DNA from: Bacillota bacterium
GTDB taxonomy: Bacteria > Bacillota > Bacilli > Alicyclobacillales > SLC66
Length of the DNA stretch: 7,963 bases
Direction of reading: 5' to 3'
Assembly: GCA_021820825.1 (NCBI GenBank)
Contig: JAKADD010000104.1
Coordinates: 1 to 7,963 of the forward strand
The position numbers and the translations under genes are program-made. The notes under the pieces are model-generated. The model saw only the letters and a list, made by a program, of their open reading frames with translations. It was not told where the DNA came from and did not search any database. Each line of letters begins with the position of its first letter. Positions within the stretch are counted from its first letter, which is position 1. Positions 1 through 7,963 of this stretch are shown here, in pieces.

Positions 1-667
1 ACCGATTGGGAAGATCGTTGTCGTTGCGACAGGGCTCGGAACCGTAAAAGGTTACGTGGACGAGCCGCATCTCGACTTTCCGCTCAATGAATTCGGTAAA
101 CTTGACGTGAAGAGGGCGGTTGGTCAAGAGGGGTTTCTCTACGTGCTCAAAGACTTGGGGCTGCAGGAACCTTACCGCGGAAGCGTACCGATTGTGTCAG
201 GAGAAATCGGCGAAGACTTTACGTACTATTTTGCGGTGTCCGAACAGACTCCATCCGCTGTGGCGACGGGTGTTCTGGTGGCGCCTGAACTGTCTGTCCT
301 GGCGGCGGGCGGCGTACTGCTGCAAGTGCTGCCGGACGCCGCGGAGAATGTGATCGCCGCTGTGGAAAAGGGAATAGCCGAACTGCCGCAGGTTACCAAT
401 CTATTGGTTCAGGGCGAAGACCCTGAAACCATGTTGCGCAGAGTGCTCGGCGAGGACGTCAAAATTCTCTCCAGGCATCCGGTTGCTTTTTCCTGTTCCT
501 GCAGCAGGGAGCGATTGGGTCGCGTTCTGCTGTCGCTCGGTAAACAGGAATTGACGGATCTGTTGGAAGAGCAGGGTCATGCGGAACTGGTCTGTCATTT
601 TTGCTCCGAACGCTACTTGTTTGATGATGAAGAACTGCGCGGACTCCGCGATTCTGCCAGGTATTGA
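1..667 (+). CDS. hslO: Hsp33 redox-regulated chaperone, 5'-truncated by window edge
   Basis: Cytosolic holdase chaperone that is activated when oxidation releases zinc from its C-terminal cysteines. The reading frame is open from base 2, so the gene begins upstream of the window. The GTG at 56 is internal, because the codons before it (…VKGYVDEPH) already read as Hsp33. The visible 221 residues lack roughly the first 70 of a family length near 290. The N-terminal part holds the LPLNEFGKLDV stretch typical of the chaperone domain. The zinc site is complete: CxC is encoded at 494-502 and CxxC (CHFC) at 593-604, with 30 residues between them, inside the family range. The stop is TGA at 665-667. 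In B. subtilis a foldase-like gene (yacD) lies between hslO and cysK; here cysK follows after 76 bases. Family identity is seen directly; the redox role is family knowledge. Confidence 0.95.
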   Translation, partial: PIGKIVVVATGLGTVKGYVDEPHLDFPLNEFGKLDVKRAVGQEGFLYVLKDLGLQEPYRGSVPIVSGEIGEDFTYYFAVSEQTPSAVATGVLVAPELSVLAAGGVLLQVLPDAAENVIAAVEKGIAELPQVTNLLVQGEDPETMLRRVLGEDVKILSRHPVAFSCSCSRERLGRVLLSLGKQELTDLLEEQGHAELVCHFCSERYLFDDEELRGLRDSARY

Positions 668-707
668 CTCTGGCTGTGGGAAGCGATACTCTTAATGGCG
701 CAGGCAT

Positions 708-731
708 ATATCCTGTATTCCAATCGGATAT
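708..731. repeat. Inverted repeat abutting the cysK ribosome site
   Basis: ATATCC (708-713) and GGATAT (726-731) are perfect 6-base inverted arms around a 12-base loop. The 3' arm runs straight into the GGAGG ribosome site of cysK (732-736). It could be an operator or an RNA hairpin affecting cysK translation, but arms this short and AT-rich can arise by chance. The rest of the 76-base hslO-cysK spacer shows no convincing promoter: TTGACT at 664-669 lacks a good -10 at proper spacing. Confidence 0.25.
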
Positions 732-743
732 GGAGGCATTGGT

Positions 744-1670
744 ATGAGAGTTGTCGATGACATTACGCAACTGATTGGAGATACTCCCGTTGTGCAACTG
801 CGCCGTCTTGTCGAAGACGGATCTGCCGACGTGTTTGTGAAATTGGAGTGGCTGAATCCGGGCGGCAGCGTGAAGGACCGAATTGCGTTGGCTATGGTTG
901 AAGAAGCGGAAAAGACGGGGCAACTGAAGCCCGGCGATACGATTGTTGAGCCCACAAGCGGGAACACCGGCATCGGTCTGGCGCTGGTTGCGGCAGCCAG
1001 AGGATACCACGCCCTGCTCGTTATGCCTGATACAATGAGTGTGGAACGGCGCAGTCTGTTGCGGGCGTACGGCGCCGATCTTGTGCTCACGCCCGGTTCG
1101 GAAGGCATGCGCGGCGCGATCGCAAAAGCGGAAGAGATCGTGGCGAGTTCTTCGCAAACTCACTTTATGCCGCAACAGTTCAATAACCCCGCCAATGTCC
1201 GGATACACCGGGATACGACGGGTCCAGAAATCGTTGAACAGATGGAAGGCAGGCTTGACGCGTTCGTGTCGGCAGTGGGAACGGGAGGAACCATCACCGG
1301 TGTGGGAGAAGTGCTGAAACAGCGTATACCGGGGTGTCAGATCGTGGCTGTTGAACCTAAGGAATCAGCGGTCCTGTCCGGAGAGCAGGCCGGTCCGCAC
1401 AAGATTCAGGGTATTGGGGCGGGGTTCGTGCCGATGATTTTAAATCGCGCGCTATTGGACCGTGTGCTGACCGTGAGCAGTGAACAGGCCATCGAGTATG
1501 CAAGACGGATGGCGCGGGAAGAGGGACTGCTGGTTGGAATCAGTACTGGCGCAGCCGTATTTGCGGCGCTGCAGATTGCGCGGGAACTGGGGAGTGGGCG
1601 CAGGGTGTTGACCATCTCCGCGTCGAACGGAGAACGGTATTTGAGCACGGCTCTGTTTCAAGTGGACTGA
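744..1670 (+). CDS. cysK: Cysteine synthase A (O-acetylserine sulfhydrylase)
   Basis: PLP enzyme that makes L-cysteine from O-acetylserine and sulfide in the cytosol. The 308-residue length matches CysK of Bacillus. Lys44 in NPGGSVKDR is the Schiff-base lysine. The substrate loop TSGNTG is at residues 71-76, the QQF motif at 144-146, the PLP-phosphate loop GTGGT at 179-183, and the C-terminal SNGERYLST segment carries the serine region near the pyridine nitrogen. The ATG at 744 follows GGAGG (732-736) by seven bases. It lies 27 bases before folP, with no terminator between, so they are probably cotranscribed. In B. subtilis the pabB-pabA-pabC genes separate cysK from the folP homologue; they are absent here. 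A cystathionine beta-synthase-like or CysM variant is possible, but the length and motifs favour CysK. Confidence 0.95.
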   Translation: MRVVDDITQLIGDTPVVQLRRLVEDGSADVFVKLEWLNPGGSVKDRIALAMVEEAEKTGQLKPGDTIVEPTSGNTGIGLALVAAARGYHALLVMPDTMSVERRSLLRAYGADLVLTPGSEGMRGAIAKAEEIVASSSQTHFMPQQFNNPANVRIHRDTTGPEIVEQMEGRLDAFVSAVGTGGTITGVGEVLKQRIPGCQIVAVEPKESAVLSGEQAGPHKIQGIGAGFVPMILNRALLDRVLTVSSEQAIEYARRMAREEGLLVGISTGAAVFAALQIARELGSGRRVLTISASNGERYLSTALFQVD

Positions 1671-1697
1671 TACGGATTTTCAGGGAGGGGTATACTC

Positions 1698-2537
1698 ATG
1701 CCGGGCACGACCATCTCGGTATTACACACCGCAACGCATCCCCTCCTGCATGACTTGGGGAAACGGACTCTGGTCATGGGCATCCTGAACGTCACGCCCG
1801 ATTCCTTTTCCGACGGCGGACAGTATTTCGATTTGGAACGTGCGCTTGAACACGCACAGGACATGGCGGCGGCTGGCGCGGATCTGATCGACATTGGCGC
1901 CGAATCGACGCGCCCCGGCTACACCGCCCTGACGTACAGCGAGGAGTGGGGCCGCCTGGAACCCATTCTGCCGTTGCTGCGGGAGAAGGTAGGTCTGCCG
2001 TTGTCGCTTGATACCTGTAAGGCGCGCGTTGCAGAACAGGCTCTGGCCTTGGGCGTCAATATTGTCAACGATGTCTGGGGAGGAGCGAAAGACCCTGCGA
2101 TGTTCTCCGTTGTCGCAGCGAGTGACGCACCCTTCGTCATGATGCACAACGCCAACGATCGCAATCCGATTGTCGGCGATATTGTCGATGTTGTCTGTGG
2201 AGACCTGTTGCGTCAGATTGAATTCGCTTTGGCGGCGGGGGTTCGCGAGCAACAGATCATCCTCGACCCTGGAATCGGTTTCGGAAAAACGGTGGCGCAG
2301 AACTTGGCGCTTATCAATCAGCTTGATAAAATAAAGGAACTCGGATTCCCTGTACTGGTTGGCACTTCGCGCAAATCAGTGATCGGGCGTGTGCTGGATT
2401 TGCCAGTCGCCGAGCGCGTAGAAGGAACGGCGGCCACGGTGGCCGTCGCCATCGCGCGCGGAGCAGACATCGTACGCGTGCACGACGTCAGGGAAATGGT
2501 GCGGGTAGCAAAGATGACGGATTCGCTGGTGCGGTAA
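1698..2537 (+). CDS. folP: Dihydropteroate synthase
   Basis: TIM-barrel enzyme that condenses 6-hydroxymethyl-dihydropterin diphosphate with p-aminobenzoate to give dihydropteroate; this is the sulfonamide target. At 279 residues it is of normal length. Visible motifs are GILNVTPDSFSDGG (28-41, Asn31 being the metal and diphosphate contact), IGAESTRPG (66-74), the pterin-site LSLDT (102-106, Asp105), VND (123-125), DPGIGFGKT (190-198), GTSRKS (222-227, Lys226) and RVHDV (260-264). Position 107 is Cys where many homologues have Tyr (DTYKA becomes DTCKA). The ATG is preceded by GGGAGGGG (1683-1690) with a seven-base gap. The stop lies three bases before folK, implying translational coupling. 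No sulfonamide-resistance change can be asserted from the sequence alone. Confidence 0.96.
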   Translation: MPGTTISVLHTATHPLLHDLGKRTLVMGILNVTPDSFSDGGQYFDLERALEHAQDMAAAGADLIDIGAESTRPGYTALTYSEEWGRLEPILPLLREKVGLPLSLDTCKARVAEQALALGVNIVNDVWGGAKDPAMFSVVAASDAPFVMMHNANDRNPIVGDIVDVVCGDLLRQIEFALAAGVREQQIILDPGIGFGKTVAQNLALINQLDKIKELGFPVLVGTSRKSVIGRVLDLPVAERVEGTAATVAVAIARGADIVRVHDVREMVRVAKMTDSLVR

Positions 2538-2540
2538 ACT

Positions 2541-3071
2541 ATGGGAAGCAGCACGTATTATATTTCGCTCGGAACCAATCTGGGCGACCGAGAACAGTTT
2601 TTACGGCAGGCGCTTGGGAAACTGGCGCTGGCGGCCGACACGTCCGTACTCACTGTTTCGGACGTATTTGAGACGGAGCCAGTGGATTTCGAAAAGCAGC
2701 CCAAGTTTCTCAATGCAGTGGCCAAAGTGCGTTCGGACATGGGGGCGCTAGACATGCTGAGGACTCTTGTCGAAACGGAACGCACTCTCGGTCGCGTGCG
2801 CGGCGTTCGCTTTGGGCCGCGCACGATCGACCTGGATCTGCTGCTGTGTGATGAACTGGAGATAAACTTGGGCCCGGAACTGATTGTTCCGCACCCAAGG
2901 ATGCACGAGCGCGCATTTGTCCTTGTACCGCTTGTGCAAATCGCCCCCACGCTCACGCACCCGCTCCTTGGCGTGACTATGCGTGAGTTGTGTGATCGAG
3001 TACGCGGAAAGGAGGGTGTTAAGTGGACTCCGATTTATTTACGAGACGCTTGCGCGCCTACCGAAGACTGA
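2541..3071 (+). CDS. folK: 2-amino-4-hydroxy-6-hydroxymethyldihydropteridine pyrophosphokinase (HPPK)
   Basis: Transfers diphosphate from ATP to 6-hydroxymethyl-dihydropterin, producing the substrate of the upstream folP product. The 176-residue protein has the N-terminal SLGTNLGDR (9-17), ETEPV (44-48), the HPPK signature RFGPRTIDLDLLL (90-102) with magnesium ligands Asp97 and Asp99, and the later PHPRMHERAFVL region. The start is three bases after the folP stop with only a weak ribosome site (around GGTGCGG), which fits coupling to folP translation. The 3' end overlaps the next gene by 49 bases in another frame, so the last ~16 residues of folK share DNA with the XRE start. The tail after GVKW does not resemble a conserved segment. 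folB, which lies between folP and folK in B. subtilis, is absent, and the protein is not a FolB-FolK fusion because the HPPK domain starts at residue 5. Confidence 0.95.
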   Translation: MGSSTYYISLGTNLGDREQFLRQALGKLALAADTSVLTVSDVFETEPVDFEKQPKFLNAVAKVRSDMGALDMLRTLVETERTLGRVRGVRFGPRTIDLDLLLCDELEINLGPELIVPHPRMHERAFVLVPLVQIAPTLTHPLLGVTMRELCDRVRGKEGVKWTPIYLRDACAPTED

Positions 3072-3265
3072 AGCAGCTGACGCAACAGGAACTGGCCGTC
3101 GCCATCGGTATTTCTGTGGCGATTGTCGGCGGTATGGAACGGGGCACCCGGATGCCAAACGATATTATCATCAAGAAACTGATCGCCGTGCTGGATGTCT
3201 CAAGAAGTGAACTGGGTCTTGAGGAAACGGCGCCGGATGGGCTGGAACAGGGAGGTGGGCAGTGA
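3023..3265 (+). CDS. Small XRE-family helix-turn-helix protein (YazB-like)
   Basis: An 80-residue protein made almost entirely of a Cro/CI-type DNA-binding domain. Residues ~5-60 show the pattern RLRAYRRLKQLTQQELA (helices 1 and 2), GISVAIVGGMERGTRMP (recognition helix and the ERG-R-P turn), then two more helices ending at VSRSELG. The charged, glycine-rich tail has no recognised feature. The GTG at 3023 is chosen because GGAGG (3011-3015) lies seven bases upstream and a later start would cut helix 1. It therefore begins inside folK and overlaps it by 49 bases. The position between folK and dusB matches yazB of B. subtilis, so this is a conserved neighbour and not an insertion. The target is unknown; a role in autoregulating the folate-dus operon is only a guess. 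The recognition helix carries unusual small residues (VGG) where such proteins usually have polar ones. Confidence 0.88.
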   Translation: MDSDLFTRRLRAYRRLKQLTQQELAVAIGISVAIVGGMERGTRMPNDIIIKKLIAVLDVSRSELGLEETAPDGLEQGGGQ

Positions 3266-4266
3266 TGGCGCCGCGAAGTGAACAGCTTGCTATTGGCGGC
3301 GTGGCGCTGGACAATCCTGTCATCCTGGCTCCCATGGCCGGAGTCTGCAATCCCCCTTTTCGTACGTTGGCCAAGCGCCTGGGCGCAGGGATGGTCTGCG
3401 CCGAGATGGTCAGCGACAAGGCGCTTGTCCACCGCAATGAACGCACACATCATATGCTGCAGATCGTGCCTGATGAACATCCTGTGAGTCTGCAACTCGT
3501 GGGGTACGATATCGAGACCATGGTGATGGCGGCTGAGATGGTTGCTGCCGGAACAAACGCTGATATCATCGACATCAACATGGGATGTCCGGTTCTGAAA
3601 ATCTATAAAAACGGTTCTGGCGCCGCTTTGGCAAGGGATCCTTCTTATGCTGCCGAGATCGTGGACGCAGTGGTCAGACGAGTCGACCGACCGGTCACGG
3701 TTAAATTTCGCAAAGGTTGGGATGACGACCACGTGAATGCCGTTGAGGTCGCAAAGGCGGTTGAGGCGGCGGGCGCACAGGCAGTCACCGTGCATGGGCG
3801 CACGGCAAAGCAGATGTATGCGGGCAAGGCAGACTGGTCCGTCATCCGTCAGGTCAAAGAGTCCGTGTCGATCCCGGTGATCGGGAACGGCGACGTGGAT
3901 TCGCCCGAAGAGGCCATACGCATGTTGAACGAAACGGGTTGCGATGGAGTTATGGTTGGCCGCGCTGCGCTTGGGTATCCCTGGATTTTTCGCGAGATTG
4001 CCTCGTATTTGGCTCAGGGCAAAAAGATTGCGCCGCCAACAGTGGGGGAACGGATTGCGGTGGCAATCGAGCATCTGCACCTGCTCGCTGCAGATAAGGG
4101 CGATTACATCGGCGTCAGGGAGATGCGCAAGCATGCCGGCTGGTATGTGAAGGGGCTGCCGGGGTCAGCGCAGCTTCGGGATGCGATCAATGAGCAGGAT
4201 TCCGTCGCAGGACTGGAGACGTTCCTGCTGTCAATCTTGCGCTCGGAATACGTTGACAGTCACTAA
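3265..4266 (+). CDS. dusB: tRNA-dihydrouridine synthase
   Basis: FMN enzyme that reduces uridines of the tRNA D-loop region to dihydrouridine using NADPH. The ATG at 3265 gives 333 residues and its A is also the last base of the XRE stop (TGATG). A GTG three bases earlier (3262) is equally in frame; GGAGG at 3251-3255 suits both. Visible features, numbered from the ATG, are the FMN-site APMAG (22-26), the catalytic-loop NMGCP with Cys108, KNGSGAAL after it, Lys147 in VKFRKGW, HGRT (177-180), GNGD (206-209) and VGRAALG (~230-236), all in a TIM barrel followed by a C-terminal helical domain. The order of motifs and synteny (yacF position) fit DusB. Which uridines it modifies cannot be read from sequence. 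The promoter for the greA unit begins inside its last codons. Confidence 0.95.
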   Translation: MAPRSEQLAIGGVALDNPVILAPMAGVCNPPFRTLAKRLGAGMVCAEMVSDKALVHRNERTHHMLQIVPDEHPVSLQLVGYDIETMVMAAEMVAAGTNADIIDINMGCPVLKIYKNGSGAALARDPSYAAEIVDAVVRRVDRPVTVKFRKGWDDDHVNAVEVAKAVEAAGAQAVTVHGRTAKQMYAGKADWSVIRQVKESVSIPVIGNGDVDSPEEAIRMLNETGCDGVMVGRAALGYPWIFREIASYLAQGKKIAPPTVGERIAVAIEHLHLLAADKGDYIGVREMRKHAGWYVKGLPGSAQLRDAINEQDSVAGLETFLLSILRSEYVDSH

Positions 4267-4281
4267 GAGATGCCATATAAT
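4253..4281 (+). promoter_or_regulatory. Perfect consensus SigA-type promoter for greA-lysS
   Basis: TTGACA at 4253-4258 and TATAAT at 4276-4281 match both consensus hexamers exactly with the ideal 17-base spacer. The -35 box sits in the last codons of dusB. The expected start of transcription is about A4288. The greA leader would then be about 110 bases long and would contain the terminator at 4318-4344. No other good promoter is visible between that terminator and greA. Confidence 0.88.
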
Positions 4282-4317
4282 TACCGCAGATTCCAGGTCT
4301 ATGTGAATGATCGAACA

Positions 4318-4344
4318 CTGTCAGGCCGTATCTGACAGTTTTTT
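4318..4344 (+). terminator. Intrinsic terminator in the dusB-greA gap, within the greA leader
   Basis: CTGTCAG (4318-4324) and CTGACAG (4332-4338) form a perfect 7-bp stem (8 with the flanking A-T pair) around a 7-base loop, followed directly by six T residues (4339-4344). It ends readthrough from the cysK-fol-dusB run. Because the consensus promoter lies upstream of it, it also lies in the leader of the greA transcript, about 30 bases after the predicted start. The 8-bp stem is modest in strength, so partial readthrough is plausible. Confidence 0.85.
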
Positions 4345-4397
4345 CGGGCTAAATGGCTGCTCGAGGGTTTGCGACAGATTTTAAAGGAGCGAATCGA

Positions 4398-6459
<2,062 letters not shown>

Positions 6460-6465
6460 TCATGC

Positions 6466-6517
6466 GGCTGGCGACTGGCGACTGTTCGTGGCTGTTCGTG
6501 AGGCTGGCGACTTCGTG
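6466..6517. repeat. Cluster of short degenerate direct repeats after lysS
   Basis: The spacer following lysS is built of overlapping short repeats. GGCTGGCGACT occurs at 6466-6476 and again at 6502-6512. CTGGCGA is doubled in tandem (6468-6481), and the decamer CTGTTCGTGG/A is doubled in tandem (6482-6501). A third TTCGTG ends the cluster (6512-6517). The 11-mer GGCGACTGGCG at 6470-6480 also occurs at 4899-4909, in the spacer on the other side of lysS. The pattern suggests slippage expansion or a small dispersed intergenic repeat. The first 120 bases after lysS (6460-6579) hold this cluster, the hairpin at 6537-6556 and the ribosome site of the next gene, with no recognisable promoter. Confidence 0.6.
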
Positions 6518-6536
6518 TGGCGCGATGACTGACGGT

Positions 6537-6556
6537 TTTGCAACTCCGCTTGCAAA
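6537..6556. repeat. Inverted repeat upstream of the nuclease-like gene
   Basis: TTTGCAA (6537-6543) and TTGCAAA (6550-6556) are perfect inverted arms around the six-base loop CTCCGC. No T-run follows, so it is not a simple intrinsic terminator. It lies just upstream of the ribosome site AAAGAGGTGG (6561-6570) of the next gene and could be a protein-binding palindrome or a weak RNA hairpin shaping access to that site. Confidence 0.45.
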
Positions 6557-6579
6557 GACGAAAGAGGTGGGTGTGTGGC

Positions 6580-7947
6580 ATGGCGCTGACTCGCATTGCG
6601 CACCGCAGCGAATTCAAGAAAGCGCGTCGACAGTTGCCGTCGTTGGTGGGGTTCTTTCGGACCCTGGATGGAGAACCCGTTCACTGGGCTGCCCATCAAC
6701 GCTACAAGGTCAATGGCCTGCTGGGTGCGCGCGAATCGCCGGTCAGCGGAGAGGCGTTCAAATACTGGCTGTATGCGCATGTGCAACGGCAGGCTGGCGT
6801 ACTGGTAGAGCGCAGGCTTCCTTTTATGGAACGCCGGCAAGCGCCTTATCCAGGCGATCCCGACGGCCTCATTGTCCGTTCACTGCCTTTTTGCTTTGAA
6901 CGGTATTCTGATGAACTGGACCGTTACAAAGCGCTGTACGAAGCTGGTGACGATGGCGCCGATGGTGTGAGTGCGCATTTTCCCGATGGAATCAGGGCGG
7001 ATGACGAGATCAATGGCTATGTCGTTACACAGCTTTCCGAGGTGCTGCGACGCCGATTCGACTATATAAGCGGCGACGACCGGGCTGAGATTGTCCGGGA
7101 TTGCGCCCGGCTGGCGGCTCTGGACGCTTTCTACCAGGCCAAGCCGTTGCTGCGGACGGAGTTTTTTGAGGATACATACGATCGCATTGCAGTCGATCTG
7201 GGACATATGATCGAGGGAGTTCTGGAGAACGACTGGGGAGTTGGCGCCGACGTTGGAGTGCATGAACGGTTGCCCTTGGGGGCTGCGTTTGGTTACCCTG
7301 ACGCTGCAATTGACATTCGTCTCGGCGACAGGCTGATTGAAATCAAACCCGTCCGGCACGTTGCTGAAGAGGGCGCCTGCGATCAGATGCTTGCCTACTA
7401 CCTGCTGCATGCAGTGGCATACCCCGATCATCCAATCCGCGAACTGCGCCTCTACCTGGCGCGCCACGCCGCCTTTGCCGTGGCGTCGATCGAAGAGATC
7501 GCTGAACAGTTTCCGCTCTGGCAGTTCGGCGAGATGCTCTTTACCGCGGAACGCACCTATATAAACACAACCCTGGAGCAAACGTTTGAGGAATATTGCT
7601 GGAATCAGCGCGAGACTGCGGCCAACCGGGCGTGGGAGATGACCGATCTGATCTTCTCCATTGGCAGGCGCCTTGAACGGGCTGGCCGCATCGGCGCGAC
7701 TAGACTCGGTGAAACGCGTGATGCGCCGCATCTTGTTGAGACTGACCTCCTGGGTGAAGAAGATCGCGAATTGTCGATGAGAGTCCAACACGCGCTAAAG
7801 GATGTGCGTCTTGAGACCATATGGGAGAACGCCTACGAAAAACGACGCGAAGATCTTCAGAAACAGGATGTGGAACTGAGGTCGGCGACCGAAGTCTGGC
7901 GGGATTTTGTGGAACGGCAGACTCCGCGCGCGTCAATACTCGGTTAA
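6580..7947 (+). CDS. Uncharacterised protein with a RecB/Cas4-type PD-(D/E)XK nuclease core
   Basis: A 455-residue protein whose overall family I do not recognise. Residues ~205-280 carry the ordered motifs of a RecB-type nuclease: a helix with GHMIEGVLE (His209), then YPDAAIDIRL (Asp245), LIEIKPV (Glu254, Lys256) and the helix QMLAY (Gln269, Tyr273, the Q-xxx-Y motif). This pattern predicts a metal-dependent DNA or RNA nuclease. The first ~200 residues show no known domain, no helicase motifs, no signal peptide and no membrane segment. After the core come a strand-like RELRLYLARH segment and a charged helical C terminus (~390-450). Four scattered cysteines do not form the spacing of a Cas4/AddB iron-sulfur cluster. 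The ATG at 6580 is chosen for AAAGAGGTGG (6561-6570) and the MALTR start; codons upstream in frame are not conserved-looking. It probably shares the greA-lysS transcript, since no terminator intervenes. Repair, recombination or defence are all possible. The nuclease call is inferred from motifs only. Confidence 0.75.
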   Translation: MALTRIAHRSEFKKARRQLPSLVGFFRTLDGEPVHWAAHQRYKVNGLLGARESPVSGEAFKYWLYAHVQRQAGVLVERRLPFMERRQAPYPGDPDGLIVRSLPFCFERYSDELDRYKALYEAGDDGADGVSAHFPDGIRADDEINGYVVTQLSEVLRRRFDYISGDDRAEIVRDCARLAALDAFYQAKPLLRTEFFEDTYDRIAVDLGHMIEGVLENDWGVGADVGVHERLPLGAAFGYPDAAIDIRLGDRLIEIKPVRHVAEEGACDQMLAYYLLHAVAYPDHPIRELRLYLARHAAFAVASIEEIAEQFPLWQFGEMLFTAERTYINTTLEQTFEEYCWNQRETAANRAWEMTDLIFSIGRRLERAGRIGATRLGETRDAPHLVETDLLGEEDRELSMRVQHALKDVRLETIWENAYEKRREDLQKQDVELRSATEVWRDFVERQTPRASILG

Positions 7948-7963
7948 TGCAGGGTTTAAATTT

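Noticed and set aside
664..692. Promoter for cysK from TTGACT at the hslO end
   Set aside because: The possible -10 boxes are poor (GATACT at 15-base spacing, TACTCT at 17), so it is not annotated.
459..1208. 249-codon minus-strand open frame across the hslO-cysK junction
   Set aside because: It spans two well-supported genes and their spacer, and its translation has no domain-like character.
3058..4134. Long open frame of 358 codons on the minus strand opposite the XRE gene and dusB
   Set aside because: It mirrors dusB codon bias, has no recognisable domain, and dusB on the + strand has a complete motif set and ribosome site.
6466..6517. CRISPR-like array
   Set aside because: The repeats are too short, degenerate and overlapping, with no regular unique spacers and no cas genes nearby.
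6462..6899. 145-codon + strand frame starting at the ATG just after lysS
   Set aside because: It begins in the repeat tract without a ribosome site and runs out of frame through the nuclease-like gene; the translation is low-quality and Cys/Arg-rich.
6880..7791. 303-codon minus-strand open frame opposite the nuclease-like gene
   Set aside because: The + strand frame has a good ribosome site, full length and ordered nuclease motifs; the minus frame has no family features.

Overview
The window reads as a bacterial chromosome segment from a Firmicute (Bacillota) of moderately high GC. The gene order matches the hslO-cysK-folate-dusB-lysS block known from Bacillus subtilis, and strong AGGAGG-type ribosome sites precede most genes. 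The protein sequences and base composition suggest a relative of the Alicyclobacillaceae, but that placement is an inference and no 16S sequence is present. All recognised genes lie on the + strand.

Region 1 (1-3265 and on into dusB to 4266) is a compact run: the 3' part of hslO (redox chaperone Hsp33), cysK (cysteine synthase), folP and folK (folate biosynthesis), a small XRE-type helix-turn-helix gene that overlaps folK by 49 bases, and dusB (tRNA dihydrouridine synthase). Compared with B. subtilis, the foldase-like yacD, the three pab genes and folB are missing, so this folate cluster is reduced to the DHPS and HPPK steps.

Region 2 (4253-6459) is a second transcription unit. A perfect TTGACA-17-TATAAT promoter starts in the last codons of dusB. 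An intrinsic terminator lies only about 30 bases after the predicted transcription start and before greA (transcript cleavage factor), which is followed by lysS (class II lysyl-tRNA synthetase). The promoter-then-terminator order in the greA leader suggests attenuation or a short leader RNA. The greA-lysS spacer holds a perfect 9-bp hairpin without a T-tract.

Region 3 (6460-7963) starts with a repeat-rich 120-base spacer. It is followed by a 455-codon gene whose product is unfamiliar overall but carries the motif set of a RecB/Cas4-type PD-(D/E)XK nuclease (His, Asp, Glu-x-Lys, Gln-xxx-Tyr). No terminator separates it from lysS. It is the least explained gene here and the best candidate for new biology. 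No RNA genes, insertion sequences, CRISPR arrays or origins were seen.
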